A DNA stretch of 64,000 bases, from the NCBI GenBank assembly GCA_947488625.1, contig CANKZR010000001.1:2046001-2110000 (forward strand), read 5' to 3'. The translations under genes were made by a program, and so were the position numbers. Shown in pieces: positions 1 to 8,583 of the stretch; within the stretch, counting starts at the first letter, position 1; each line of letters opens with the position of its first letter. Below the pieces are notes generated by a model. That model did not search any database. It saw only the letters and a list, made by a program, of their open reading frames with translations, and was not told where the DNA came from. This DNA is from an uncultured Sphingomonadaceae bacterium. GTDB lineage: Bacteria > Pseudomonadota > Alphaproteobacteria > Sphingomonadales > Sphingomonadaceae.

Positions 1-548
1 TTTCGACCGCGGCAGGCTCGGTCGGTTCGGCGGTCGGGCAAATCGGACATCTACTGGGTTGCCGGACTGTCGGCATCGCGGGTGGTTCGACGAAGGTCCG
101 CGATTGCAAGGACAGGTTCGGATACGACACGGCTATCGACTACAAGGCCGGCAATCTGAATGAGGCGATTGCGATGGAGTGTCCGGACGGTGTCGATATC
201 TATTTCGACAACACTTCCGGGGCCGTCAGCGATGCGGTGCTGCCGCATCTGGCGACGGGAGCGCGCGTCATTGTCTGCGGCACGGCGGCCGTCGACCGCT
301 GGGATCCCTGGCCAACCGGACCGAGAGTGGAGCGCCACCTGTTGGTGAAAAGAGCACGCATGCAGGGTTTTGTCGTCTTTGACCATATGGACAGGTGGGA
401 GGAGACGGTAACAACGCTCGCGCAATGGATACGCGAGGGAAAGCTGGACTATAGCGAGGACGTGCTGGAGGGGCTGGAAGCGTGTCCTGACGCCATTGCG
501 GGGCTGTACCGCGGCGAAAACAGCGGCAAGCGGATTATCCGCCTCTAG
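1..548 (+). CDS. Medium-chain NADP-dependent oxidoreductase, 3' part (start outside window)
   Basis: This is the C-terminal ~181 residues of a medium-chain reductase, read from base 3; no start codon is present because the gene enters from the left edge. The first visible residues form the Rossmann loop (STAGSVGSAVGQIGHLLGC), the AAGAVGS-type motif of the prostaglandin-reductase/curcumin-reductase branch. The C-terminal half (FDNTSGAVSDAVLPHLATGA, then GFVVFDHMDRW) also fits that branch, whose members reduce the double bond of alpha,beta-unsaturated ketones with NADPH. No zinc-ligand pattern is visible in the part present. The last 14 bases overlap the convergent CoA-transferase-like gene. 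The family is fairly certain; the substrate is unknown. Confidence 0.85.
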   Translation, partial: STAAGSVGSAVGQIGHLLGCRTVGIAGGSTKVRDCKDRFGYDTAIDYKAGNLNEAIAMECPDGVDIYFDNTSGAVSDAVLPHLATGARVIVCGTAAVDRWDPWPTGPRVERHLLVKRARMQGFVVFDHMDRWEETVTTLAQWIREGKLDYSEDVLEGLEACPDAIAGLYRGENSGKRIIRL

Positions 549-1626
549 ACCACTCCTGCACGATGTCTTCCACCGTGGCATCCCTGCTCTTGTCAATCTT
601 GCCGGGCGTTTGCGAAAAGCGCGGCGCTGGCGATGCCTGCATCACGCCATTGTGTTCCAGAAAGACACCGCGCTCGATATTGACAGGGTGGCTGGTCGCT
701 TCCGTCAACGAAAGGACCGGCGAAACACAGGCGTCGGTTCCGGCGAACCGCCGCTCCCACGCGTCGCGCGAGGTCGAGGCGAAGATGCGTTGGAATTCGG
801 CTTGCATGGCCGGCCATTGGTTACGGTCATTCTGCTCGAACCGGTCGTGCGGCAATTCAAGCCCGTCCAGCAGAGCCGCGAAGAATTGCGGTTCCAGCGC
901 GCCAACCGCAACCGAGCCGCCGCAACTGCACAAATAGCAGCGATAAAACGGCGCAGCGCCATCGAAAAGGTTGGATTCCCGTTCATCCTGCCAGAGACCG
1001 TTGGCGACGAAGGCGTGATACAGCCCCAGCAGGTTGGCGACCCCGTCAACCATCGCTGCATCGACGATCTGTCCCTTCCCCGTCTCGCGGGCGGAAAGAA
1101 TGGCCGATACCATGCCCAGCGCCAGGAACATCGTTCCGCCGGCATAATCGCCTACCAGGTTCAACGGTACGGTCGGCGGCTCACTTTGCTTGCCGATGGC
1201 GTGCAGCGCCCCGGTCATAGCAATGTAGTTGATATCGTGACCCGCAGCCTTGTTCAGGCTGCCTTCCTGCCCCCAGCCTGTCATCCTACCGAAAACGAGG
1301 CGCGGGTTGCGCGCGAGACACTCGTCCGGTCCCAGACCCAATCTTTCCATCACTCCGGGACGAGCGCCTTCGACAAGGCCATCCGCATGGGTCACCAGAT
1401 CCAGCAGGGCTTGCCTGCCAACGTCGGACTTCAAGTCCAGTTGCACCTGCGTGCGCCCTCGCAGAACCACGGCATCGCCGATGTCCCCCCAGGCCGAATG
1501 ACCCCCGGGACGTGTTACGCGAACAATTTCCGCACCAAGTCCGGAAAGGATCATGCCGCAAAGCGGGACCGGCCCTATCGCATCCATTTCCACAATACGG
1601 ATTCCAGCAAGCGGGCCGTGGGGCAT
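535..1626 (-). CDS. Family III CoA-transferase / alpha-methylacyl-CoA racemase-like protein
   Basis: A 363-residue CaiB/BaiF-fold protein. The pattern is that of alpha-methylacyl-CoA racemase (Amacr/MCR) rather than of a formyl-CoA transferase: GHDINYI places the catalytic His near residue 130, and LVGDYAGG places the catalytic Asp near residue 160, the same 30-residue spacing as His126/Asp156 of mycobacterial MCR. GALEPQFF supplies the expected downstream Glu region. Amacr enzymes epimerise 2-methyl-branched acyl-CoAs so that acyl-CoA dehydrogenases can accept them, which fits the acyl-CoA dehydrogenases at 51-61 kb. GAGGAATAACA precedes the ATG. It is divergent from the TonB receptor across a region holding a copy of the island's 16-bp dyad. 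A true CoA-transferase role is not excluded. Confidence 0.85.
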   Translation of the reverse strand: MPHGPLAGIRIVEMDAIGPVPLCGMILSGLGAEIVRVTRPGGHSAWGDIGDAVVLRGRTQVQLDLKSDVGRQALLDLVTHADGLVEGARPGVMERLGLGPDECLARNPRLVFGRMTGWGQEGSLNKAAGHDINYIAMTGALHAIGKQSEPPTVPLNLVGDYAGGTMFLALGMVSAILSARETGKGQIVDAAMVDGVANLLGLYHAFVANGLWQDERESNLFDGAAPFYRCYLCSCGGSVAVGALEPQFFAALLDGLELPHDRFEQNDRNQWPAMQAEFQRIFASTSRDAWERRFAGTDACVSPVLSLTEATSHPVNIERGVFLEHNGVMQASPAPRFSQTPGKIDKSRDATVEDIVQEWSRGG

Positions 1627-1743
1627 TGTTATTCCTCGTCTATAGGTGGCGGTCGAAGAACCTGCATCAGGACAGGCGTCCGAAAATGCGCTGTGACTTA
1701 ATTGCTACAGATCGGCTAACTAAATTAAATGCGCATCCACCCC

Positions 1744-1759
1744 CCTACCCTTCGATAGG
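1744..1759. promoter_or_regulatory. Putative island operator, dyad copy 1
   Basis: CCTACCCTTCGATAGG is an exact match to the dyad CCTNNC-N4-GNNAGG shared by the promoter regions of this window. It lies between the divergent racemase-like gene and the TonB receptor, with its centre about 113 bp before the receptor start and about 125 bp before the racemase start. Binding by the MalT-like LuxR regulator at 48.2-50.9 kb is inferred, not shown. Confidence 0.55.
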
Positions 1760-1864
1760 AACCGTCAGAGTACGAACCGATAAATGATAATCACATGACC
1801 GGGTAGTCCGGCGGTACAAACTTGGGCCCAGGATAGGGTTCGTGATTTGGGAAGGGATGAAAAA

Positions 1865-4426
1865 ATGAATTTTCTTCGGTTGAAAGTCGGACTCGCAACG
1901 TCTGTGGCTGGTCTGGCAATGTTATCGACCCCTGTGTTTGCGCAAGATGCGCTTGAGCAAGAATCGAGTGCGCCCGATGCAACCGAGACGGAGGCGGCTC
2001 TCGAGCGGTCGGCCAACGAAATTGTAGTTACTGCTCGTCGTACCGAGGAAAACCTGCAGGAGATTCCCCTGTCAGTTACCGCTTTTTCGGCGGAAGGTCT
2101 GGAGCGCAGCACAGTTCAGGAACTTTCTGACGTACGTGTCATTGCGCCAGGGCTTAACTTCAACTCGGAAGGCGGTAAGAATACCATCAACGTGAGCTTG
2201 CGAGGCCTTGGCCAGCTCCCCGTCGGCCTGGCAACTCCTGGCGTAGTGACCTACGTAAACAGCGTTGCGATCCCCAGTCTGGGATCGAGTATTCCTACAT
2301 ATGACCTTGAGGGCATTCAGGTTCTGAAAGGCCCACAGGGAACGCTTTTCGGAAAGACGACTCTCGGCGGCGCTATCCTGATCAATACCGCTCCTGCCGT
2401 CGATTATTTTGAAGGTTATGTGCAAGGCACCTTTGGGCGATTTGATTACATCGCCCTTGAAGGCGCGCTGAACATTCCACTGATTGAAGACACGGCCGCG
2501 ATTCGCTTTTCCGGACAAGTTCGCCGACAGGACCCGCGCACGCCGGCCATCGATAACATACTGGCAGATCCGGTCGCCTACCCGGGTTTCGCCAATGTAG
2601 ACGGTGTGCGGGATAACTATCCCGGATTTGACGATGTCGATCAGGATTCGGCTCGCGTCACCTTGTCGTTAACTCCAGGCTCGCGCCTCTCCAATACAAC
2701 TGTATTTGAATATTTCGAGGCGGACGAACTCGCGTCTTCGCTGTATGCTTTCGGGCAAGGTCCCGGCTTTGCGATTTTGGGATTCAGCCCTGCTGCCGTC
2801 GCCAATTTTACACCGCTTTTCGGTGGGCCGGCTGGGTTCAATCAGTTCCTGGCCAATGGAGTAACCGCGCAGCAGGTCTCTGAGGCTAACCCGCGCGGAG
2901 CGTTCGATGGCGGTATCAACGGGGGCCGCGCCTATCGCGAAACGATAGGGGTGGTGAACACCCTGGAATATGAGCTGACTGATAATCTGACATTTCGGAA
3001 CGTGTTCGGATACAGGGACACGGTCAATGAACAGCTTATCAACACGTCCGGTCTTCCGTTATTGGACGATGGCGGGATCGATCTTGATCCACGGCCCACA
3101 AACGAACTTATCACCGAGCCACTCATCGTCTATTATGCAGCGCAGCAGTATCGGCGCGATTATCTGGATATCGAAACTCAGCTTCTTTGGGAATCTGATA
3201 CCCTCAGCGCGATTTTCGGTGTTTACTACAGTGAAGATGGTCCTTCAGGTGAATCGGGCAGTGCTTTTACGCAATTTTCTCCGTTCGGTCTGAATAACTA
3301 TACTACGGAACACGTCACTAACCGGAATATCTCGGTCTTTGGTCAGGCCAGTCTCGACTTGTCTGAAGATCTCACACTGACGCTGGGTGCTCGCCACGGC
3401 TGGGATAAGCAGCAATTCTGCTATCTTCCGGCCTTGCCGGATGGCCCTCTTGATTACAGCGCATGCCTTGACGAAGTCCAAGCGTCCAACGCTCTTCCGA
3501 CAGCTAATGTGGACGCCAAAAGTGTTGGTGAGATCAAGGATACGGGTGTGGCATGGACCATCGGCCTTGACTACCAAGTCAACCCCGACTTGTTGGTTTA
3601 TATCACAAGCCGGCGCGGATATCGGCCCAGCATCCTCAATTATCCGACTTACGAGTCACCGCAGGTTACTGGCGACCCTACTGCGTGCGGTGGGTTCCAA
3701 TGCGCCGATCTGCGTGGTTTTCAGACTGTGGATCAGGAACGCGTAACGGACATTGAAATCGGCCAGAAGTTCAATTTCTACGCCGGTGATGCGGTCGGAC
3801 GACTGAACGTGGCGATGTTCTACTCCTGGTATGACAATGCCATCCAGTTCGTTTCAAACAGCAGCATTCCAGCGCTAAACTTCGCACCCGACCGCTCGCC
3901 GGCGGCATTCATTGCCAATGCGGCGGATTTGAATATCTACGGTGTGGAGTTCGATTTCAGCATCTCACCTACTCGCAATCTGACACTCTCGCTCAACGGT
4001 GCCTATACTAAAACCGATGTCGCGGAACTTCTTCCGCTCGACACCAGCGTTTTGCCAGGCTTTGGATCATTCACGGAAGATAGCGTCAACCGCCTCACAC
4101 CAGAATATTCAGGAACCGCCAGTGCCTCGTGGACGCTCCCGATTCGTCCGCTGGACGGTGAAGTGGTGCTGAACGGCGATCTCTATATAACGGACGACTA
4201 TGGTGGCCAGCAGGGCTTTCAACTCGAAGGTTATGAACTGGCCAATGTCAGGATCGACTGGAACGAGATCGGTGGAACCGGTCTAGACCTGGGCGTGTAT
4301 GTGAAGAACGTGTTTGACGCCACCTATCAGTCTGGCGTGTCAATTCTTCTGCCCAATCAGCCGTTCAATTCGGTATATCTTGGCCCGCCCCGGACCTGGG
4401 GTGTAGAAGCACGCTACAGCTTTTAA
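1865..4426 (+). CDS. TonB-dependent outer-membrane receptor
   Basis: A 853-residue outer-membrane receptor that would import a substrate using TonB energy. The signal peptide (LKVGLATSVAGLAMLSTPVFA, residues about 5-25) ends in VFA before QD. The TonB box/plug start is recognisable (NEIVVTARRTEENLQEIPLS), followed by the plug (GLGQLPVGL, VLKGPQGTLFGKTTLGGAI) and a barrel ending in an aromatic residue (ARYSF), as expected for BamA-dependent insertion. I start at the ATG at 1865, which has GAAGGGA eight bases upstream; a longer TTG start at 1847 would spoil the signal peptide. Sphingomonads use many such receptors for hydrophobic or complex organic substrates. A terminator-like hairpin follows the stop. 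It is probably the uptake gene of the island. Confidence 0.93.
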   Translation: MNFLRLKVGLATSVAGLAMLSTPVFAQDALEQESSAPDATETEAALERSANEIVVTARRTEENLQEIPLSVTAFSAEGLERSTVQELSDVRVIAPGLNFNSEGGKNTINVSLRGLGQLPVGLATPGVVTYVNSVAIPSLGSSIPTYDLEGIQVLKGPQGTLFGKTTLGGAILINTAPAVDYFEGYVQGTFGRFDYIALEGALNIPLIEDTAAIRFSGQVRRQDPRTPAIDNILADPVAYPGFANVDGVRDNYPGFDDVDQDSARVTLSLTPGSRLSNTTVFEYFEADELASSLYAFGQGPGFAILGFSPAAVANFTPLFGGPAGFNQFLANGVTAQQVSEANPRGAFDGGINGGRAYRETIGVVNTLEYELTDNLTFRNVFGYRDTVNEQLINTSGLPLLDDGGIDLDPRPTNELITEPLIVYYAAQQYRRDYLDIETQLLWESDTLSAIFGVYYSEDGPSGESGSAFTQFSPFGLNNYTTEHVTNRNISVFGQASLDLSEDLTLTLGARHGWDKQQFCYLPALPDGPLDYSACLDEVQASNALPTANVDAKSVGEIKDTGVAWTIGLDYQVNPDLLVYITSRRGYRPSILNYPTYESPQVTGDPTACGGFQCADLRGFQTVDQERVTDIEIGQKFNFYAGDAVGRLNVAMFYSWYDNAIQFVSNSSIPALNFAPDRSPAAFIANAADLNIYGVEFDFSISPTRNLTLSLNGAYTKTDVAELLPLDTSVLPGFGSFTEDSVNRLTPEYSGTASASWTLPIRPLDGEVVLNGDLYITDDYGGQQGFQLEGYELANVRIDWNEIGGTGLDLGVYVKNVFDATYQSGVSILLPNQPFNSVYLGPPRTWGVEARYSF

Positions 4427-4447
4427 GGCGCAAGCCGATACACGAAG

Positions 4448-4477
4448 AAACGGGCGGGCAGGGATGTCCGGCCGTTT
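4448..4477 (+). terminator. Intrinsic terminator after the TonB receptor
   Basis: AAACGG (4448-4453) pairs with CCGTTT (4472-4477). After a single G/G mismatch, CGGGCA pairs with TGTCCG around a GGGA loop. TCTTTT follows on the plus strand. It starts 21 bp after the receptor stop, so it should end receptor transcription before the MaoC gene. Confidence 0.7.
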
Positions 4478-4532
4478 TCTTTTGGTCCGCCGCCCTACAT
4501 AAGGATAATGCTCTGAAAAAGGCTCCTCTTTG

Positions 4533-5405
4533 ATGACCACGCCGCTCAATGTCGAGAAACTGCTCGCCTACCAGATACCCGAAACGCATGACGAATACGA
4601 TCCGAAGGACGTTATCCTGTATGCGCTCGGCGTCGGCGCCGGGCTGAATAGTGAAATCGACGAGACACGCTTCATCTACGAGCAAGACCTTCAGGTCCTG
4701 CCCACCATGGCCTTGGTACTGGGCACTCCGGGCTTCTGGGCGATGGCTCCGGAAAGCGGGCTGGACTGGATGGCCATCCTGCATGGCGAACAGCGGCTGA
4801 AGATCCATGCGCCGCTGGAAACGGCCGGTATTCTCGTAGGGAATACCACGGTTACCAACCTTGCCGACAAGGGCCCCGGCAAGCCGGCCCTGATCCGCGC
4901 TAAAAAGGAAGTGCACACCCTTAGCGGTACGCTGGTGGCAGAAACATCGGAGACCTGGTTCGTCCAAGGGGCAGGTGGTTTTGGCGGAGAACGCGCTCTC
5001 CCTGCAGAGCCACAGGCAGAAATTCCGCAGCGTGATCCCGATTTCGCCGTGGTGCTACCCACCCATCGGGCACAGGCGGCTGTCTATCGCCTCTCGGGTG
5101 ACAGGAATCCGCTACATATCGACCCCGCCGTTGCCGCATCTGCCGGTTTTGACCGGCCGCTGATGCACGGGCTCGGCACCATGGGCATCGTTGGCAGGGC
5201 GCTGGTTCACGCCGCCTGTGGAGGCGTAGCGTCGGCTCTGTGTGAAATGAACGTGCGCTTCACCGCACCGGTGTTTCCGGGCGACAGCATTCATACCCAT
5301 ATCTGGCAGGATGGCGACACGCTGTATTTTCGCGCCTATCGCAATGGAACAGAACAGTGCGTGATCGACAACGGATTCGCCCGGATCAATTCTCCGGCGC
5401 CCTGA
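4533..5405 (+). CDS. MaoC-like (R)-enoyl-CoA hydratase 2, double hotdog
   Basis: A 290-residue protein with the two-hotdog layout of the hydratase-2 domain of peroxisomal multifunctional enzyme type 2. The C-terminal half carries the hydratase-2 signature (GDRNPLHIDPAVAASAGF, then PLMHGLGTMG), with the catalytic Asp and His in D-x-N-P-L-H. It would hydrate trans-2-enoyl-CoA to (R)-3-hydroxyacyl-CoA. The N-terminal half (YDPKDVILYALGVGAG) matches the non-catalytic hotdog of this family. I use the ATG at 4533; a TTG lies one codon upstream. The gene follows a terminator, so it needs its own promoter, and no exact copy of the island dyad is seen before it. Its end overlaps the convergent VOC gene by 20 bp. 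Confidence 0.9.
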   Translation: MTTPLNVEKLLAYQIPETHDEYDPKDVILYALGVGAGLNSEIDETRFIYEQDLQVLPTMALVLGTPGFWAMAPESGLDWMAILHGEQRLKIHAPLETAGILVGNTTVTNLADKGPGKPALIRAKKEVHTLSGTLVAETSETWFVQGAGGFGGERALPAEPQAEIPQRDPDFAVVLPTHRAQAAVYRLSGDRNPLHIDPAVAASAGFDRPLMHGLGTMGIVGRALVHAACGGVASALCEMNVRFTAPVFPGDSIHTHIWQDGDTLYFRAYRNGTEQCVIDNGFARINSPAP

Positions 5406-5775
5406 AGCAATAGGCGCAGATCTTGTTGCCATCCGGATCGAGCAGGTATGCGCCGAATGCATTCGGCACGGCTCCCCTCGGCCCCGGAGTTCCCGCATCC
5501 TTTCCGCCTGCTGCCAGTCCTGCCGCGTGAAACGCTGCAACCGCAGTCCGGTCTTGCGCCTTGAAGCCGATGGTCACGCCGTTGCCTGGCGCAGCGGATT
5601 CTCCGTTGACCGGGCGCAGGACGAGGAATTCTGCCGCCCTGTTGCCATAGGCCAGCCCCTGATCGAGGAAATTCCCGAGCCGGCGGATCTGCAGAGGCGC
5701 AAGGCAGGCATCGTAGAAACGCCCCGCCCTTTTCAGATCGTTGGTGCCCACACAATTGTGCGTGAAGATCCCCAT
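5386..5775 (-). CDS. VOC/glyoxalase-fold small protein
   Basis: A 129-residue single VOC unit with the opening of the glyoxalase/bleomycin-resistance fold (FTHNCVGTNDLKRAGRFYDA) and its closing strand (AYLLDPDGNKICAYCF). Members bind a divalent metal and act on small organics, but no reaction can be assigned here. The ATG at 5775 overlaps the stop of the preceding transporter gene (TGATG); a GTG one codon earlier is possible. It is the last gene of the operon that starts at the LLM oxidoreductase (10784). Confidence 0.82.
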   Translation of the reverse strand: MGIFTHNCVGTNDLKRAGRFYDACLAPLQIRRLGNFLDQGLAYGNRAAEFLVLRPVNGESAAPGNGVTIGFKAQDRTAVAAFHAAGLAAGGKDAGTPGPRGAVPNAFGAYLLDPDGNKICAYCFRAPEN

Positions 5776-7091
5776 CACGCGGGCCGTGTATCGCTGGTAG
5801 CCGCCAGCTTGACGAGCAGGACAGCACCGATCGCGATGGCGGAGCCGATCGAGATAATCAGCGACACCAGCCCGACATCAAGACCACGCGCGAAGAGAAT
5901 ACCGGCCAGCGCCGGCCCCATTGCCGCTCCCGCGCGGCCAAAGCCGATACCAAAACCGGTGCCGGTTGCTCGCACGTGCGGCGGGAATGCCATCGCCAGA
6001 AGTGCATAGAAACCGACCGCTGCTGCATTGGAGAAAAATGCCGTGGCACCTGCAATCCAGCCCAGCAAGGCAACATCTTCGGGAGTCCTGCCGAACACGT
6101 TCAGCATTACGAACGCCCCGGCAAGAGCGATGACGGTCGCTTTCTTGATCCCGATCCTGAGCGCCAGCAGTCCCAGCGTGCCGCCGCCGATCGCGCCGCC
6201 GAGCATGGCCTTTGTCAGCACCTCGCCACCTGCGCTGGCATCGAACCCCATGTCCACAACCAGCTTCGGGATCCATTTCACGAAGTAGTAATAGGCCGTT
6301 ACGTGGGTAAGGTAGGCGAACGTCAGCAACGCCGTGCGCGACAACAGCGGCGGCTTGAATATATCGGCCAGCGAGGCCTTGCTTTGCTGCCTTACCGTTT
6401 CTGGCAGCACCTCGGCCGCTGGCAGACCGAAACGGGTGAGAGTGCGGTTTATTCGTTGCAACGCATTCCTGGGGCGGCGGTCGGCCAACCAGTCCGGTGT
6501 TTCGGGTATCAACCAGAAGGACAGGGGGATTGCGGCAATCGTGAAGCCTGCTCCAAGGTAGAAGACGCCGCGCCAGTTACCCGCCTCCAGCACATTGCTT
6601 GCCATCAACCCGCCCAGGAACGCTCCGAGTGGATATCCTGTAACCATCAGCGGCAGCACGAGACTGCGATAACGGGCGTTGGAGAATTCCGCGACAGTGG
6701 CGTTGAGGGCGGCAAGCATGCCGCCGATGCCCAGCCCGGTGAGAAGCCGCCAGAAGGACAGCTCGCCGACGCCCGACGAGAGCGGCACCATCAACATCCC
6801 TACGCTCATGACTGTCAGGCAGCTGAGGATCGTGGGGCGGCGACCGAACCTGTCGGCCAAGCCACCCAGCAGGATCGATCCGACAGCCATGCCGATAAGC
6901 TCCATCGCCAGCACCCAGCCGAGCACGTCCTGCGGGACCTGCCATTCCTCGGCAATGCCGGGCGCTGCAAAGCTTATCGACATGACATCGAAACCGTCGA
7001 GGGCGTTGAGCACAATCGTCATGCAGAGCGCGGCAATCTGCCAGTTGCCCAGCTTGCCCTCGTCCATTATTTCACGCGGCGTCTGTGCCAA
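5775..7091 (-). CDS. MFS transporter, aromatic-acid:H+ symporter-like
   Basis: A 438-residue, 12-helix major facilitator. The N-terminus (CMTIVLNALDGFDVMSISFA) is the helix-1 signature of the AAHS group that includes PcaK and BenK, with the D-G-F-D motif. A conserved loop 2-3 motif follows (GGLADRFGRRPTILSC). These proteins import aromatic and related carboxylates with protons. The start is a TTG at 7091 with GAGGGG eight bases before it; an in-frame ATG eight codons in is the alternative. It sits in the LLM-kinase-kinase-MFS-VOC operon, so it may move the substrate of that oxidoreductase. Confidence 0.88.
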   Translation of the reverse strand: MAQTPREIMDEGKLGNWQIAALCMTIVLNALDGFDVMSISFAAPGIAEEWQVPQDVLGWVLAMELIGMAVGSILLGGLADRFGRRPTILSCLTVMSVGMLMVPLSSGVGELSFWRLLTGLGIGGMLAALNATVAEFSNARYRSLVLPLMVTGYPLGAFLGGLMASNVLEAGNWRGVFYLGAGFTIAAIPLSFWLIPETPDWLADRRPRNALQRINRTLTRFGLPAAEVLPETVRQQSKASLADIFKPPLLSRTALLTFAYLTHVTAYYYFVKWIPKLVVDMGFDASAGGEVLTKAMLGGAIGGGTLGLLALRIGIKKATVIALAGAFVMLNVFGRTPEDVALLGWIAGATAFFSNAAAVGFYALLAMAFPPHVRATGTGFGIGFGRAGAAMGPALAGILFARGLDVGLVSLIISIGSAIAIGAVLLVKLAATSDTRPA

Positions 7092-7115
7092 TGCGCTTTC
7101 CCCTCTGGCGTTTGG

Positions 7116-8540
7116 CTAGTCTTGCGCGCAACTATCGGCAAGATGCAGGACCGGCTCGATCCGCGCCAGGGCGATATGATCTTCAGGAGCATCCGGACCT
7201 GCAATAATCAGGCAGTCGCGCAACAGCTTGCGATGCAGCACCCGCACGATCTCTGCATCGCTGTCCGGTCCGGCCTCCTTGATGTAGGTTTCGAGGAGAG
7301 TATCCGCATCGGTCGGCCCGGCACAGGGTTTTCCCGTCAATTCGGCAATGTCGACACAATAGGCTTCATCGCGCCACTGGCTGTAATGCCCGATTTGCAT
7401 CAGCATTTGCGGCAGAGAACCCAGGACCTTTCGCTGCCAACCCTGCATTAGCGCATGCTCGGGCAGACGCTCGATCTCCGCAGTCAAACGCTCAAGCGCC
7501 AGGTCTTGCAGCGGCGTTTGGCGCGGTTCGGAAAGTTCCAGGCTGTCGAGCGAGATATTGTCCAGTTCGGCCAATGCCTCGAGTGCACGCCTGCCTATAA
7601 TCGCAACTTGTACAAAACTCTCGACCCAGTCGCCACCCGGCCCCATGTCGTGCAGTCCGATGAGCGGGCCGTAATAGGCCTCGGTAAGGAAGGCGACGGT
7701 GTGAAATGCCATCCCCGTCCAGTCGATGGTCGTGCCAGAGGACTTGGAATATCGCTCGAAGAGAGCCGGCAGATCACCCATATTCTCGATCGGGTGGCGG
7801 CCACGATAACAGGCCAGATCGCGCATCGGATCGCCCACGTGACCTATTTCGAAATCCATCAGACACGTGACGTCCGGCCCATCGGACAGGAACTGTCCGC
7901 AGTCGCCCGTCAGGAAGGCCGTTCCCGCTGTGTTTTGTGGACATTTGCGGCGCAGCCAGCCAGCCATGAACGACAGGAACGGATCATAGACACCGGCGCC
8001 CCTCCCCATCGCATCGAAACGCTCGAAATTGCCTAGCATCAGGTCGGTGTTATCTTCCGGAAGCTCGGCCCCGGCATCGACGAATTCCTCTACCGGGATG
8101 GCGTGCAACTCGGCCAGCCGATCCATGTAGGCAAGGCTTGCCTGCCAGCGGTCGGAGGTCATCTGCGATCCGCTTTCGATGGCTTGCTGAATCAACCCGG
8201 CGTCGCGGCCGCCTTCCACCCACTCCATCACTATCGTGGGGGGCTCGGGTATCCATGCAACGATCTCGGGCACGCGAATACCGTTTCGCGACAGCGCCCG
8301 CTGCACGTCACATTCGTACTGCAGTGGATAGGGATGCGTCGGCCATGTCCGCTCTCCCTTCAGGAAATAACGTACGCGCTCCCCACCGCGCATGACCTCG
8401 GCCTCGTAAATAGGACGCCACCGGTGCATCCGGGTGATGGATACCTCGCGGCAACCAAGTTCCTCCTCAAGCCAGGCGGCAATGGCTGCTTCTTCCATCG
8501 CAGGATCGCGCGGCGGTGTTGCTATGGCTGGCGCAAACAT
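7116..8540 (-). CDS. Aminoglycoside-phosphotransferase-fold (ACAD10/11-like) protein, degenerate catalytic loop
   Basis: A 474-residue APH-fold protein. The N-lobe (EELGCREVSITRMHRWRP) and the hinge (PPTIVMEWVEGGRD) are recognisable. The catalytic loop, normally H-G-D-x4-N, reads TGDCGQFL: the Asp is kept but the His and Asn are lost. The metal-binding Asp lies in LMDFEIGHVGDP. Such proteins often sit beside acyl-CoA dehydrogenases and, in ACAD10/11, phosphorylate 4-hydroxyacyl-CoAs; whether this one is active is doubtful. I start at the ATG at 8540, which has GGGAGAG six bases upstream, rather than an in-frame ATG at 8591 that overlaps the preceding gene. The protein is longer than its neighbour by an extra C-terminal helical region of about 120 residues. 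Confidence 0.75.
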   Translation of the reverse strand: MFAPAIATPPRDPAMEEAAIAAWLEEELGCREVSITRMHRWRPIYEAEVMRGGERVRYFLKGERTWPTHPYPLQYECDVQRALSRNGIRVPEIVAWIPEPPTIVMEWVEGGRDAGLIQQAIESGSQMTSDRWQASLAYMDRLAELHAIPVEEFVDAGAELPEDNTDLMLGNFERFDAMGRGAGVYDPFLSFMAGWLRRKCPQNTAGTAFLTGDCGQFLSDGPDVTCLMDFEIGHVGDPMRDLACYRGRHPIENMGDLPALFERYSKSSGTTIDWTGMAFHTVAFLTEAYYGPLIGLHDMGPGGDWVESFVQVAIIGRRALEALAELDNISLDSLELSEPRQTPLQDLALERLTAEIERLPEHALMQGWQRKVLGSLPQMLMQIGHYSQWRDEAYCVDIAELTGKPCAGPTDADTLLETYIKEAGPDSDAEIVRVLHRKLLRDCLIIAGPDAPEDHIALARIEPVLHLADSCAQD

Positions 8541-8583
8541 CGATCTCTCCCGGATAGACCCTGTGGGCCTCTCGCCACCTCCC

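Noticed and set aside
496-1701. A 401-residue plus-strand open frame and similar long antisense frames across the window
   Set aside because: They mirror real genes on the other strand, with biased composition and no recognisable family, as expected in G+C-rich DNA.
4494-4509. CCTACATAAGGATAAT before the MaoC gene as another dyad copy
   Set aside because: It keeps CCTA and GATA but lacks the C, G and AGG positions that define the motif; I could not distinguish it from chance.
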